From positions 62,001 through 126,000 of the forward strand of contig NZ_BAAAYO010000017.1 of assembly GCF_039536325.1 (NCBI RefSeq): a stretch of DNA of 64,000 bases. The letters run 5' to 3'. Below, piece by piece: positions 43,786 through 52,053 of the stretch. The notes beneath the pieces are model-generated. The model was not told where the DNA came from and did not search any database. It worked only from the letters and a program-made list of their open reading frames with translations. Made by a program: the position numbers and the translations under genes. How positions within the stretch are numbered: the first letter of the stretch is position 1; the number at the start of each line of letters is the position of its first letter. Source of the DNA: Paenibacillus_AB hodogayensis. GTDB taxonomy: Bacteria; Bacillota; Bacilli; Paenibacillales; NBRC-103111.

Positions 43786-44798
43786 TGGGTTACGATTTGA
43801 TTGGGATTTTGGTACTTTGGCTATTTTTGTACGGGTATCTGATTATAGCCTCCATTGACTTTGGAGCCGGTTTCTTTGCCTTTTATGCCCGCCTGACCAA
43901 GCAGGATCACCTCATTAATCGTCTGATTTCTCGATATTTGTCACCCGTATGGGAGATCACAAATGTATTTTTCGTCTTTTTCTACATCGGCATGATCGGA
44001 TTTTTTCCGGATACCGCCTATTACTATGGCTCGGCGCTGCTGATTCCGGGGAGTGTTGCGATCGTGCTGCTTGCTATTCGCGGTTCGTTCTATGCATTTG
44101 AAAACTATGGTTCCAAAAATAATATCGTCTATCTGTTTTTGTATGGCGCATCGGGTTTGCTGATCCCGGCTTCGTTGTCCGTGGCGCTGGCCTTGTCTGA
44201 AGGCGGCTTTATCTTGAAGCAGGATAAGACGGTTTCTCTGGATTATTGGGCTTTATTTACCAATCCATTGTCGTGGAGCATCGTTGGATTGGCGATTGTG
44301 TCTGTCTTGTTTATTAGCGCCTGTTTTCTGGCGTTTTACGCTTCACGGGCAGAGGATCAAGCTGCGCTAAAGCTTATGCGGACCTATGCGCTGTTCTGGA
44401 GCACACCGACGATTATTATCGCCCTGACGGCCTTTATCTATTTGGGGCAACACAATGAGCGACACTATCAAAATATGATGGATTTATGGTGGCTGCTTGC
44501 ACTTTCTGTTGCCTTTTTCATGATTGCGATGTGGCTGTTCTACCGCGGCCGCCGCTATGGGTTAGCATTTGTTTGCATCATGCTGCAATTTTTCTGTGCC
44601 TTTTTCGCTTACGGGATTGGGCAGTATCCCTATATTCTTGATCCCTACATTACGATTCAGAGCGGCGTAACCTCATCCTCCATGGGCTTCGCGCTGGTTG
44701 TCGTATTTATCGGAGGCATGTGTCTATTGATTCCTTCCCTTATTTTGGTTTTCAAGCTGTTCTTGTTCGATGCAGATTACGTGAAAGGGAAAAAGTAG
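43785..44798 (+). CDS. cydB: Cytochrome bd oxidase subunit II
   Basis: The 337-residue second subunit has about nine membrane helices and begins MGYDLIGILVLWLFLYGYLI. It stabilises the haem-bearing subunit I. The ATG at 43785 shares its A with the cydA stop codon (TGATG), a sign of translational coupling; the longer frame from 43734 runs through cydA and is not needed. It ends 42 bases before the CydD gene. Confidence 0.96.
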   Translation: MGYDLIGILVLWLFLYGYLIIASIDFGAGFFAFYARLTKQDHLINRLISRYLSPVWEITNVFFVFFYIGMIGFFPDTAYYYGSALLIPGSVAIVLLAIRGSFYAFENYGSKNNIVYLFLYGASGLLIPASLSVALALSEGGFILKQDKTVSLDYWALFTNPLSWSIVGLAIVSVLFISACFLAFYASRAEDQAALKLMRTYALFWSTPTIIIALTAFIYLGQHNERHYQNMMDLWWLLALSVAFFMIAMWLFYRGRRYGLAFVCIMLQFFCAFFAYGIGQYPYILDPYITIQSGVTSSSMGFALVVVFIGGMCLLIPSLILVFKLFLFDADYVKGKK

Positions 44799-44840
44799 GC
44801 TGATTACTCGCAGGCTAGTACCGTAAAGGAGCTGAGTTTG

Positions 44841-46607
44841 GTGAAGGGGAAAAGAAGCTTGATCGCTATACAGATGACCGCCCAACGCAAACGTCTCATG
44901 TATCTGACATTCATCTCGCTCGCACTAGGCGCCGCCATTGTAAGCCAGGCTGCATTGCTGGCTGAAGCCGTCCAGCGGATCTTTGTAGAGAAAGCATCAT
45001 TTTCATCGGCTTCCCTACTGCTCGGCATCCTGCTGGTTGTGATGGCGATACGTACACTGTTGTCATATGGGAACGGGACAGTTGGTTTGCAAATGGCAGC
45101 GACCGCCAAAATAAATATGCGAGCAACCGTGCTTGAGAATTTCACGCATGCTTCCATGCCTTCCTCTCTTCGAGGGCAAACGGGAGGAAAGGTCAGTATT
45201 GCGCTGGATACTGTGGATGAGGCGGATAGTTATTTCAGTCAATACATGCCGCGTATGGTGGAAACGGTCATTATCCCCATTCTGATTTTAGTCGTTACGT
45301 TTACCCAACATGCCAATTCAGGTATCATCATGCTAGTTACGGCTCCGTTTATCCCGATTTTTATGATTTTGGTGGGGCTGAAGACGAAAAATAAATCAGA
45401 AGAAAAGTATGCGCAGTTGGCCGAGTTTGCCGGTACATTTCTGGATTCCCTTCAAGGGCTCGTTACGTTAAAAATATTCGGACGGACCCGCCGTCAGCAG
45501 CAAGAAATCGAACGCAGCAGTTTGAGATACCGCGATGCCACAATGGATATTTTGAAGATTGCGTTTACGAATACCCTCATGCTGGAATCGATTGTGATGC
45601 TGGGCATCGGGATTGTTGCTCTTGAACTGGCCATTCAGCTGCTTGTCTTCAAATCGATGTCGTTTCACACGGCCTTTTTTGTTTTGTTGCTCGTGCCCGA
45701 ATTTTACAGCTTACTAAAGAGTTCGGGTACAGCTTTTCACAATGGGCGAACCAGTATGGGGGCGATTCGCAAGGTTGAAACCATGCTCGTGGACACGAAC
45801 GATAGAAACGATCTGAAGGATCAGCCGATAGGGCTCCGGACATTCCCGAAGAAGCTGTATCCAATGCCGCCCGCCATTGAACTGGACAATGTCCGGTTTC
45901 AGTATGCACCTGACTCATTTGAGCTGAATACAGGTTCGATCACAATTGGACCAGGAGCTCATATTGCCCTTGTTGGTCCTAGCGGATCCGGCAAAACGAC
46001 CTTGCTCCATCTTATAGCGGGATTACTAAAACCGGTGTCGGGGACCATTTTGGTGAATGGAAATCCGCTTACTCAACAGAATGAGACGATATGGTTCGAA
46101 CATATTAGCTACATTACGCAGCATCCTTACATTTTTGCAGGTACCTTCGCCGATAATATCGCGATCGGTGCCGGGCGGAAAGTCTCCAGGGCTGAAATTG
46201 AGGTGGCGGCTGCGGACGCGGGTCTTTCGAAGGTTGTATCCCAACTGGAGCAGGGATTTGATACCCCCGTCGGTGAAGGCGGTAGAGGACTATCCGGTGG
46301 GGAAAAGCAACGACTTGCCGTAGCGCGGGCTTTTTTGAAGCGAGCCCCCATCATTTTGTTCGATGAGCCGACCGTCGGACTCGATCTTCACACCGAGGGC
46401 ATCCTGCAACATTCGATTGCAACCTTGGCAAAATCGGCGACGATGATTACGGTGGCTCACCGATTGTATACCATTCGATATGCGGACAACATTTTGTTTA
46501 TGGACCATGGCGTCCTAATGGGCTCGGGACATCACGACGAGCTTATGAAACGCCTGCCTGCGTATGCAGAGATGGTCGATGTCCAACGCAAAGGGGTGCC
46601 GGGATGA
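44841..46607 (+). CDS. cydD: Thiol reductant ABC exporter subunit CydD
   Basis: This 588-residue ABC half-transporter has an N-terminal six-helix membrane domain and a C-terminal ATPase with Walker A G-P-S-G-S-G-K-T-T, signature LSGGEKQRLAVAR and Walker B IILFDEPTVGLD. With CydC it forms a heterodimer that exports cysteine or glutathione and is needed to assemble the bd oxidase. AAAGGAG lies 9 bases before GTG 44841; a TTG at 44838 is also possible. The last codons overlap the cydC start (ATGA). Bacillus naming sometimes swaps the C and D labels. Confidence 0.95.
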   Translation: MKGKRSLIAIQMTAQRKRLMYLTFISLALGAAIVSQAALLAEAVQRIFVEKASFSSASLLLGILLVVMAIRTLLSYGNGTVGLQMAATAKINMRATVLENFTHASMPSSLRGQTGGKVSIALDTVDEADSYFSQYMPRMVETVIIPILILVVTFTQHANSGIIMLVTAPFIPIFMILVGLKTKNKSEEKYAQLAEFAGTFLDSLQGLVTLKIFGRTRRQQQEIERSSLRYRDATMDILKIAFTNTLMLESIVMLGIGIVALELAIQLLVFKSMSFHTAFFVLLLVPEFYSLLKSSGTAFHNGRTSMGAIRKVETMLVDTNDRNDLKDQPIGLRTFPKKLYPMPPAIELDNVRFQYAPDSFELNTGSITIGPGAHIALVGPSGSGKTTLLHLIAGLLKPVSGTILVNGNPLTQQNETIWFEHISYITQHPYIFAGTFADNIAIGAGRKVSRAEIEVAAADAGLSKVVSQLEQGFDTPVGEGGRGLSGGEKQRLAVARAFLKRAPIILFDEPTVGLDLHTEGILQHSIATLAKSATMITVAHRLYTIRYADNILFMDHGVLMGSGHHDELMKRLPAYAEMVDVQRKGVPG

Positions 46608-48346
46608 ACGAGTTGGCTATTTTGTCCCACGCTATGATTAGGGAGCGCAAGGATATTATTCTTTCGATTTTAGGCGGATTTGTCGCCGGTATTGCTGGTG
46701 TGGTCCTCTTTTCTGCGAGCGGATATCTAATTTCGCAAACGGTGTTTGCACCTCCGCTTTATACGCTGATTGTACTTACTTCGTTGGTCAAGCTGCTTGG
46801 TTTGATTCGAGCGATAAGTCGTTATGGCGAGCGCTTATATTCGCACAGAGCGACATTCTCTATGCTTAGCCGTTTGCGAACATCCTTTTTTGCCAAACTT
46901 ATCCCTTTAACGCCAGGCATTTTAAATCATAACCGTAGCGGGGATCTGCTTGCGCGAATCGTTGGGGATGTAGAGAGTTTGCAGCACTATTTTTTACGCG
47001 TTGCGTATCCGCCGATCATTGTCGTCATGGTCTTTTTGACGACAATGCTGGCTACCGCCTCCTTTTCTTTCTGGATGGCTTGCTTGTTGCTACTCGGTAT
47101 GCTGGGGACCGTATTGGTCGTGCCGGGAATCGTATTGCTGGGATATCGGAATATCATTGGGCATGTTCGCAACCAACGTGCGTTGTTGTCTACGGAAGTA
47201 ACAGAGGTGTTATACGGTTTTCGCGAACTTAAAGTGTATGGTCAGCTTGCGCAGAGGGGGGAGCAACTTCGCCAAGCTTCTGCCGCATTGGCAGCCGAGC
47301 AGCAGCGAGCGGCCGGACAACTGCTACGCGGACAATCGATGCATGTCTTTGTCACCTATCTGATTTCCTGGGGGGTGTTAGCACTTGGTGCTTATCTGAT
47401 ATCGGATGGAACGCTAGCTGGCGTATATCTGGCTATGCTTGTCATGGCCTCATTAACTGTATTTGAAGAAGCAGCGGCTATGGCCACGCTGCCAGCCTAT
47501 AAGCAAGATAGCGAACATGCAGCCAAGCGGCTGACGGAAGCCGTATTTGCTCCTACCATGCAGCCGGTGCAGCCAAGTCGCACGTTGAATACCGACCATG
47601 CCGTTTCTATTGAGTTATCCGGCGTTTCCTTTCAATATGAAGGGGATTGGAGGCCAGCGTTGAAGAACTTTTCGTTGCAAATTCCACCAGGATCCAAAAC
47701 GGCGATTGTCGGACCTAGCGGTTCAGGAAAGTCCACGCTGATTGAGTTGTTGCTCAAGCTGCGTACGCCGACGGCCGGGGATTTGCGACTGAGCGGCTTA
47801 TCGGTACAAGAGCTGGAGGAATCGAGCATTTGGAAAACGGCTAATGTCGTGCTGCAGCAAAGCCATTTTTTCCGGGGAACGATCCGGGATAACTTGCTCA
47901 TGGATGGTGAGGACCATTCTGACGGCGACCTGTTGGATATCCTCGCTAAAGTGCAATTGCCGACCACTTCATTAACGGACCCCGTGTACGAAAAGGGAGA
48001 AAATTTATCGGATGGCGAAAAACAGCGCTTGGCCCTGGCGCGGGCCATGCTTCGCAATGGAAAGCTATGGCTGCTGGATGAGCCGACGTCTTCGCTGGAC
48101 TACGTGACAGAGCAACGTGTTTTGACACACCTATACGAACAGGCGTCCGAAGATACGCTTCTGTTAATCTGTCACCGGCTTAATGGCTTGGAAGGAATGG
48201 ACAGAATTGTAGTCGTGGAGCAAGGAAGAGTGATCGAAACGGGATCGTATTCAGAGCTGATGGAGCAAAACGGCTATTTTTATAAGATGAAGCAAGTTGA
48301 GTTACAATTAATCGGCGAAGCTGGGGTCAACAGGCAAAGGGATTAA
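46604..48346 (+). CDS. cydC: Thiol reductant ABC exporter subunit CydC
   Basis: The 580-residue partner half-transporter has a membrane domain up to about residue 310, then an ATPase with Walker A G-P-S-G-S-G-K-S-T, signature LSDGEKQRLALAR and Walker B LWLLDEPTSSLD. The signature has Asp in place of the second Gly (L-S-D-G), as in asymmetrical ABC dimers. It completes the cydABDC operon. A terminator follows 96 bases on. Confidence 0.95.
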   Translation: MNELAILSHAMIRERKDIILSILGGFVAGIAGVVLFSASGYLISQTVFAPPLYTLIVLTSLVKLLGLIRAISRYGERLYSHRATFSMLSRLRTSFFAKLIPLTPGILNHNRSGDLLARIVGDVESLQHYFLRVAYPPIIVVMVFLTTMLATASFSFWMACLLLLGMLGTVLVVPGIVLLGYRNIIGHVRNQRALLSTEVTEVLYGFRELKVYGQLAQRGEQLRQASAALAAEQQRAAGQLLRGQSMHVFVTYLISWGVLALGAYLISDGTLAGVYLAMLVMASLTVFEEAAAMATLPAYKQDSEHAAKRLTEAVFAPTMQPVQPSRTLNTDHAVSIELSGVSFQYEGDWRPALKNFSLQIPPGSKTAIVGPSGSGKSTLIELLLKLRTPTAGDLRLSGLSVQELEESSIWKTANVVLQQSHFFRGTIRDNLLMDGEDHSDGDLLDILAKVQLPTTSLTDPVYEKGENLSDGEKQRLALARAMLRNGKLWLLDEPTSSLDYVTEQRVLTHLYEQASEDTLLLICHRLNGLEGMDRIVVVEQGRVIETGSYSELMEQNGYFYKMKQVELQLIGEAGVNRQRD

Positions 48347-48442
48347 GGTTTGCCCACCCCACACATGTGGAGTGCTGCTCACTGTTAGTTTGGAGCGGGA
48401 CATAATTCGGAGATGTGGCGAAAAATAGAGCATAACCAGTGA

Positions 48443-48475
48443 AAGCCTGTGGTCTAATTCCCCACAGGCTTTTTT
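48443..48475 (+). terminator. Intrinsic terminator of the cyd operon
   Basis: AAGCCTGTGG and CCACAGGCTT with an 8-base loop, then TTTTTGG. Confidence 0.9.
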
Positions 48476-48522
48476 GGACTTCTGGATACTGCTGGCAAAT
48501 GAGAGTGGCATTGAGTGGTGCA

Positions 48523-48560
48523 GGGACGTTTGTGTCACTAGCCAGTGACACAAACGTCCC
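48523..48560. repeat. 17-bp perfect palindrome with 4-base loop
   Basis: GGGACGTTTGTGTCACT at 48523-48539 and AGTGACACAAACGTCCC at 48544-48560 are perfectly complementary around AGCC. It has the same plan as the GTTCTTGTC palindromes (long perfect stem, short loop, GGG...CCC ends, a G-T-C-A core) but a different sequence. No T-run follows. Confidence 0.85.
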
Positions 48561-48830
48561 CTTAAACACTTCTGATGACAAACATATACTTATTAGAACG
48601 AGAAGCATTTACAGAAAACCTGTCTATTAAAAAAGTTCGCGGGCGCTTTAATGATATGATATGTTTTGTGTCATTGAATTAATCTACTCTTTCTTCCCAT
48701 ATATTCTTCAAACAGAATTAATTTGAAAAACTACATGAGCCGATAAAAACATGCTTTTACTCATTTGGGAGTGAACTATTTGGAATTATGATGAAATAAC
48801 TGGTAATATCAAAGGGTGGGTTGATTGTGC
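48561..48830. other. AT-rich non-coding stretch
   Basis: No gene recognised. The region after 48650 is strongly AT-rich, unlike the cyd operon, and begins the degraded segment that holds the cassette-like elements. Confidence 0.4.
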
Positions 48831-48955
48831 AGATTCGATTTTGGTTGGGAAGAATATGGTGATCTTAAAACTACCGCAGAACATGTTTTAGAAGCTTTTA
48901 GAAAACCTATTTTGATACATTTACCTGAGAACAATGTTACACTGATTGAAATGTA
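48831..48955 (+). pseudogene. Fragment of an unrecognised small protein gene
   Basis: One frame reads GWEEYGDLKTTAEHVLEAFR, then KPILIHLPENNVTLIEM and a stop. It looks protein-like (amphipathic helix, then strand) but has no start or ribosome site. A second frame just upstream (NYDEITGNIKGWVDCADSI) may be its earlier part. The family is unknown. Confidence 0.35.
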
Positions 48956-49087
48956 ATCAATAAGAAATTGTGTACTAATAGCACGGCAGTACCCAATCCA
49001 AATTATTGAAGGGTCGGTATATGAAACATTAAAACAAGGGTATCATATGCTTACTCATAAGATAGAGTAGAGGGGATTGTTGTAAGA

Positions 49088-49318
49088 ATGGAACGTTGGG
49101 AATATAAAACTATTAAGCTTCGTCCAACACAAGAATTTTTGGGGGTGAAATTCGAACCAAAAGTACTTGAAGTACTTCAGCTAACACCATATTCACGCTT
49201 CGGGCCATACGGCCCTCGGTCCGCCCGAGGGATTTCGGAGAAGCAGATTCAGGCGGACACATCCTTCCACCTAACCGCGTCGCGGCCGCCCGTTGGGCTT
49301 AAGGTGGAAGGACTTTAG
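49088..49318 (+). pseudogene. DUF4177-like gene interrupted by a cassette-like repeat
   Basis: The frame starts ERWEYKTIKLRPTQEFLGVK, then FEPKVLE, which looks like the first 28 residues of a DUF4177-type small protein (typically 60-70 residues, continuing with an L-N-x-L-G-x-x-G-W-E-L motif). From residue 31 onward it runs into the repeat starting at 49181 and the remaining 45 residues are read-through of that element. The gene appears cut by its insertion. The function of DUF4177 proteins is unknown. Confidence 0.6.
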
Positions 49319-49320
49319 CC
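49181..49320. repeat. CTAACACC cassette-like repeat element, copy 1
   Basis: It begins CTAACACCATATTCACGC, then TTCGGG. Inside are an arm pair GTCCGCC...GGCGGAC followed by ACATCC, and another pair CCTTCCACC...GGTGGAAGG near the right end. It can fold into an extended imperfect hairpin. It shares its first 24 bases (three differences at most) and the ACATCC junction with copy 2 at 50119. The nucleotidyltransferase gene lies between the copies. Confidence 0.75.
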
Positions 49321-49351
49321 GAAAGAAGTTCTTAATTTAGGAGGAGTCTAT

Positions 49352-50122
49352 ATGATATTAGAAAAAGTTATAAATAGAATTGTAATACAAAGTGAATATA
49401 AGGATTTTGTTGATAAGTATATAGATAATATACTTACCGAATTTAAAGGTAAGATTCATAGCATTTATATGTGTGGCTCGATTCCAAAAGGAACTGCTAA
49501 ACCTTTTAAGTCAGATGCAGACTTTACTATTGTATGTGTAAATCCCAAAGATATTGATTACGAAAGATTGTCAAATATTAAAGACAGGCTTTTGGAAGAA
49601 TATCCAGTAGTAACTAAGATTGATACGACAATTTGCTCGATTGACGATGTATTAAGTAAACCAAATGATTGGGGTTTTTGGGTAAAGATAATTTGTGTTT
49701 GCATATATGGTCATGACGTTGGTGAAAAAGTACCACCGATAATTATTTCTCCAGAGTTCATTTTAGACTTAAATACAGAGACCAAGAAGGAAGTAGATCG
49801 TAGACATAGTTTACTTTCTAATGCTAGTGATAACACAATGAAAAATAGATATATTAAAGGTTACTCTAAGAGATTAATTCGTGCATTATACTCTTTGGTT
49901 TTAGAAGATACAGGTGTATGGCAAGATGACATTATTAAGATGAAGAATGCCATATTAAACTATTGTGAGATTGACTCCGCTTTAGTTGATTATCTGTATG
50001 CTTGTTACTTGGATAGTAATAATGTACTTGTTGAAGAGTTTCTGGGAATTGCAGATGAAGTATATAGCTATTTTGAGAACGCCTTAAATGCAATGGCTGC
50101 TTCCAGAACTTCCTTCGACTAA
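49352..50122 (+). CDS. Nucleotidyltransferase-fold protein, possible aminoglycoside adenylyltransferase-like
   Basis: The 256-residue protein has the nucleotidyltransferase motif G42-S-x-x-x-G-x-x-x-x-x-S54-D55-x-D57 with a third acid in TKIDTTICS, followed by an all-helical C-terminal domain. It could transfer AMP to an antibiotic such as an aminoglycoside, or belong to an MNT-like group; no partner toxin/antitoxin gene is seen. It is AT-rich compared with the cyd operon. ATG 49352 follows TTAGGAGGAGTC. The last residues (SRTSFD) and the stop codon come from the second repeat copy, so the gene ends inside the element, as in a cassette. Confidence 0.75.
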   Translation: MILEKVINRIVIQSEYKDFVDKYIDNILTEFKGKIHSIYMCGSIPKGTAKPFKSDADFTIVCVNPKDIDYERLSNIKDRLLEEYPVVTKIDTTICSIDDVLSKPNDWGFWVKIICVCIYGHDVGEKVPPIIISPEFILDLNTETKKEVDRRHSLLSNASDNTMKNRYIKGYSKRLIRALYSLVLEDTGVWQDDIIKMKNAILNYCEIDSALVDYLYACYLDSNNVLVEEFLGIADEVYSYFENALNAMAASRTSFD

Positions 50123-50195
50123 CACCATATTGACGCTCCGGGTCACTCTGAGAAGCGAGTGACCACATCCAGCCCCTAAGTCCGTCGGGACGTCA
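50119..50195. repeat. CTAACACC cassette-like repeat element, copy 2
   Basis: CTAACACCATATTGACGCTC starts the element and CGTCA ends it. TGACG near the left end pairs with CGTCA at the right end. An inner arm pair GTCACT...AGTGAC is followed by CACATCC. The TAA of its first bases is the stop codon of the nucleotidyltransferase gene. Confidence 0.8.
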
Positions 50196-50374
50196 AAAAA
50201 ATAATTGTAAGAAGACAAGAACATATATCGATGCGAATCCCACGATTAGAGCGGATTTTTTATTTTAGCCCTGTATTAAGGCAAAGATACCGTTTTTCAT
50301 TTTTCATTTAATGAGATTGAGGAGTTTCAGAGAAAGCGTTCATTTTCTTGTCTTTTATACAGAGGTGAAGTATT

Positions 50375-50490
50375 GTCGGGTGACAAGAACATTGTCCCAT
50401 TAATTGCCGCATAAATCGCGGCTTTTGCTATTTATGGGATAAAGTTCTTGTCAATTCTCCGTGACAAGAACTTTATCCCATTCCCGACAA
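50375..50490. repeat. GTTCTTGTC palindrome repeat, copy 4 (complete)
   Basis: Modules in order are GTCGGGTGACAAGAACATTG, a GCCGC-loop-GCGGC stem followed by TTTTG, then an 18-bp perfect palindrome: GGGATAAAGTTCTTGTCA at 50436-50453 with TGACAAGAACTTTATCCC at 50462-50479. ATTCCCGACAA closes it and is the complement-like partner of the opening GTCGGG. It is linked to the block at 50491-50612, as copy 1 is. Confidence 0.9.
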
Positions 50491-50612
50491 CACAACTGGT
50501 CCACGCGTTCCAGAAGTTGTAGTTAAGCGATTAAGCCCAATAAAACAAGGGGCAGCCTGAGTATTCGGGCTCAGTACTGGATTCCGGCTTGCAGCTTGGG
50601 CGGCATGTTTGT
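50491..50612. repeat. Block homologous to 21286-21407
   Basis: TAGTTAAGCGATTAAGCCCA, then ATAAAACAAGGGGCAG and a stretch ending GGCGGCATGTTT match the copy near 21312-21407 with scattered differences. No product is evident. It may be the end of a mobile or decayed gene dispersed together with the palindrome. Confidence 0.75.
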
Positions 50613-50983
50613 GCGAACCCTCGCATTCCAAAATTGTATTTCGAAAAAGCGTGGAGGCAGATGCCTGTGAGCGGACCAGGCGCGCTTCACAAAAGTCTTA
50701 TCGCGCCTTCGTATTTGTATGCGATTCATTCAGACCTGCAAGGAGTATGAAGCCATTCGCAAGTGCGGCGATCTGATCATAATACGTCCGGCATTCGAGC
50801 AGATCATGTGCCAGATGACACAAAACCATAATTTCATGAGGATGCCACCGCGCGATCGGCGATCGTAGGAGATTACGTGTTACCCAATTACGCCGACATC
50901 CAGATGCACAAGCGCGATTGGTCACGTCGTTGCTGTTCCGTCGCCAGGCGCGCTTGTATAGGCACATGCAGCATGTGTGAAGA
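50613..50983. other. Degraded stretch, no certain gene
   Basis: A minus-strand frame (50698-51045) contains RWHPHEIMVLCHLAHDLLEC, which has protein-like character but no recognised family or ribosome site. I do not call a gene. Confidence 0.3.
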
Positions 50984-51032
50984 AAGCCCGCTTGCAGATC
51001 GCAGCACGTTTCAGCGATCCGCAAGCGGGCTT
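50984..51032. repeat. Long inverted repeat next to AraC gene
   Basis: AAGCCCGCTTGC (50984-50995) pairs perfectly with GCAAGCGGGCTT (51021-51032), and an inner GATCGC/GCGATC pair extends the stem. It lies 70 bases after the minus-strand AraC stop codon and may act as that gene's terminator or belong to another repeat family. Confidence 0.6.
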
Positions 51033-51101
51033 CATTGCATTTCACGCTAACGAGCGGCGGATGTACGAGTGCTGATGCAGCATTGTTTGCAGTCTGTAAC
51101 C

Positions 51102-51917
51102 CTACAGTTTCTTCATGATATAGGAGGGGGGTGTCCCCATCATTTTCTTGAAAAGCCGACTGAAATAATAAATATCTTTGAAGCCTAGGCGTTCTGCTAC
51201 TGCGGTTATGTTGTACTCTCCGCTTCGCAACAAATCGCTTGCTTTGCCGATTTTGATTCGGTTCTGGTATTCAATAACCGTTAAGCCCGTCGTTTTTTTG
51301 AAGATCAGGCACAAATAGGAGGGACTGATGCCGATCTCGCGGCTCAATTCCGCAATCGAAAAAAATTTTTGTTCGTTTGCATACATCAATTCCAGCAGCG
51401 ATTCAACCATCTGCAAATGAGACGTTTTGTGCTCCAGAGAATCAATAATTAATAAATGCAAGATGTCCATAATGCGACTGCGGCATCGAATCCAATATCC
51501 CGGTTGTTTTCCGACCCACGCCTGAAGGAGCTCTTGAAACAATAGACCGGATCGATTCTGATCTATATTTTTGAATACAGGCTTCAAACTTTCGAGCGCA
51601 GCCTGATCCGCGTCTCCTCCGAACTGAACATTAAACCTCACTATGATATGTCTCCATTGGTCCGATTCCCCCAATATTTTCTTGCGCGCCAAATCTTTTG
51701 GAAAAAACAATATATCCCCTTTCGAGATGCTGTAATGATTGTCCGATATATAATAATTGGTCGATCCGTGAGTTGTCAGGGAAAGCACATATTCATTCTG
51801 GGAAACCGATTCTTGAGTTGGTTGGACATTGACGGAGCTTCTCGACAGCAAGTCAACGACATAATGCAAATTTGTAATGGTGAAATCGAAATTGTCCATC
51901 CCATTTGGCGGATTCAT
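51102..51917 (-). CDS. AraC-family transcriptional regulator
   Basis: The minus-strand gene encodes a 271-residue AraC regulator with an N-terminal cupin-like half (NYYISDNHYSISKGDILFFP) and a C-terminal double helix-turn-helix (FSIAELSREIGISPSYLCLI, then ITAVAERLGFKDIYYFSRLF and KKMMGTPPSYIMKKL). ATG 51917 follows TGGAGGAATACGTC. It is divergent from the amidohydrolase-Rieske operon by 136 bases and is the obvious candidate regulator. The inducer is unknown. Confidence 0.93.
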   Translation of the reverse strand: MNPPNGMDNFDFTITNLHYVVDLLSRSSVNVQPTQESVSQNEYVLSLTTHGSTNYYISDNHYSISKGDILFFPKDLARKKILGESDQWRHIIVRFNVQFGGDADQAALESLKPVFKNIDQNRSGLLFQELLQAWVGKQPGYWIRCRSRIMDILHLLIIDSLEHKTSHLQMVESLLELMYANEQKFFSIAELSREIGISPSYLCLIFKKTTGLTVIEYQNRIKIGKASDLLRSGEYNITAVAERLGFKDIYYFSRLFKKMMGTPPSYIMKKL

Positions 51918-52053
51918 TGACGTATTCCTCCATCAAGATGATGCTCATTTTAGTAGAAGATTGTACAAATATAATAGAGGATATTTCATGGCTAGGCAAC
52001 CTTGCTCGACGATATAATATCGGTGTCGCGACAAATAGGAGGAGGCATACCCA

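Noticed and set aside
49181..50195. Calling the CTAACACC elements true integron attC sites
   Set aside because: The core RYYYAAC/GTTRRRY arms are not present in proper form and no integron integrase is seen. I report them only as cassette-like.
50698..51045. 115-codon minus-strand frame downstream of the AraC gene
   Set aside because: It crosses a long inverted repeat, is Cys-rich at the start in a way typical of non-coding translation, and has no ribosome site. The later part is protein-like but unassigned.
5700..51100. A CRISPR array among the many short repeats
   Set aside because: Repeats are dispersed by kilobases with no regular 30-40 base spacers and no cas genes.
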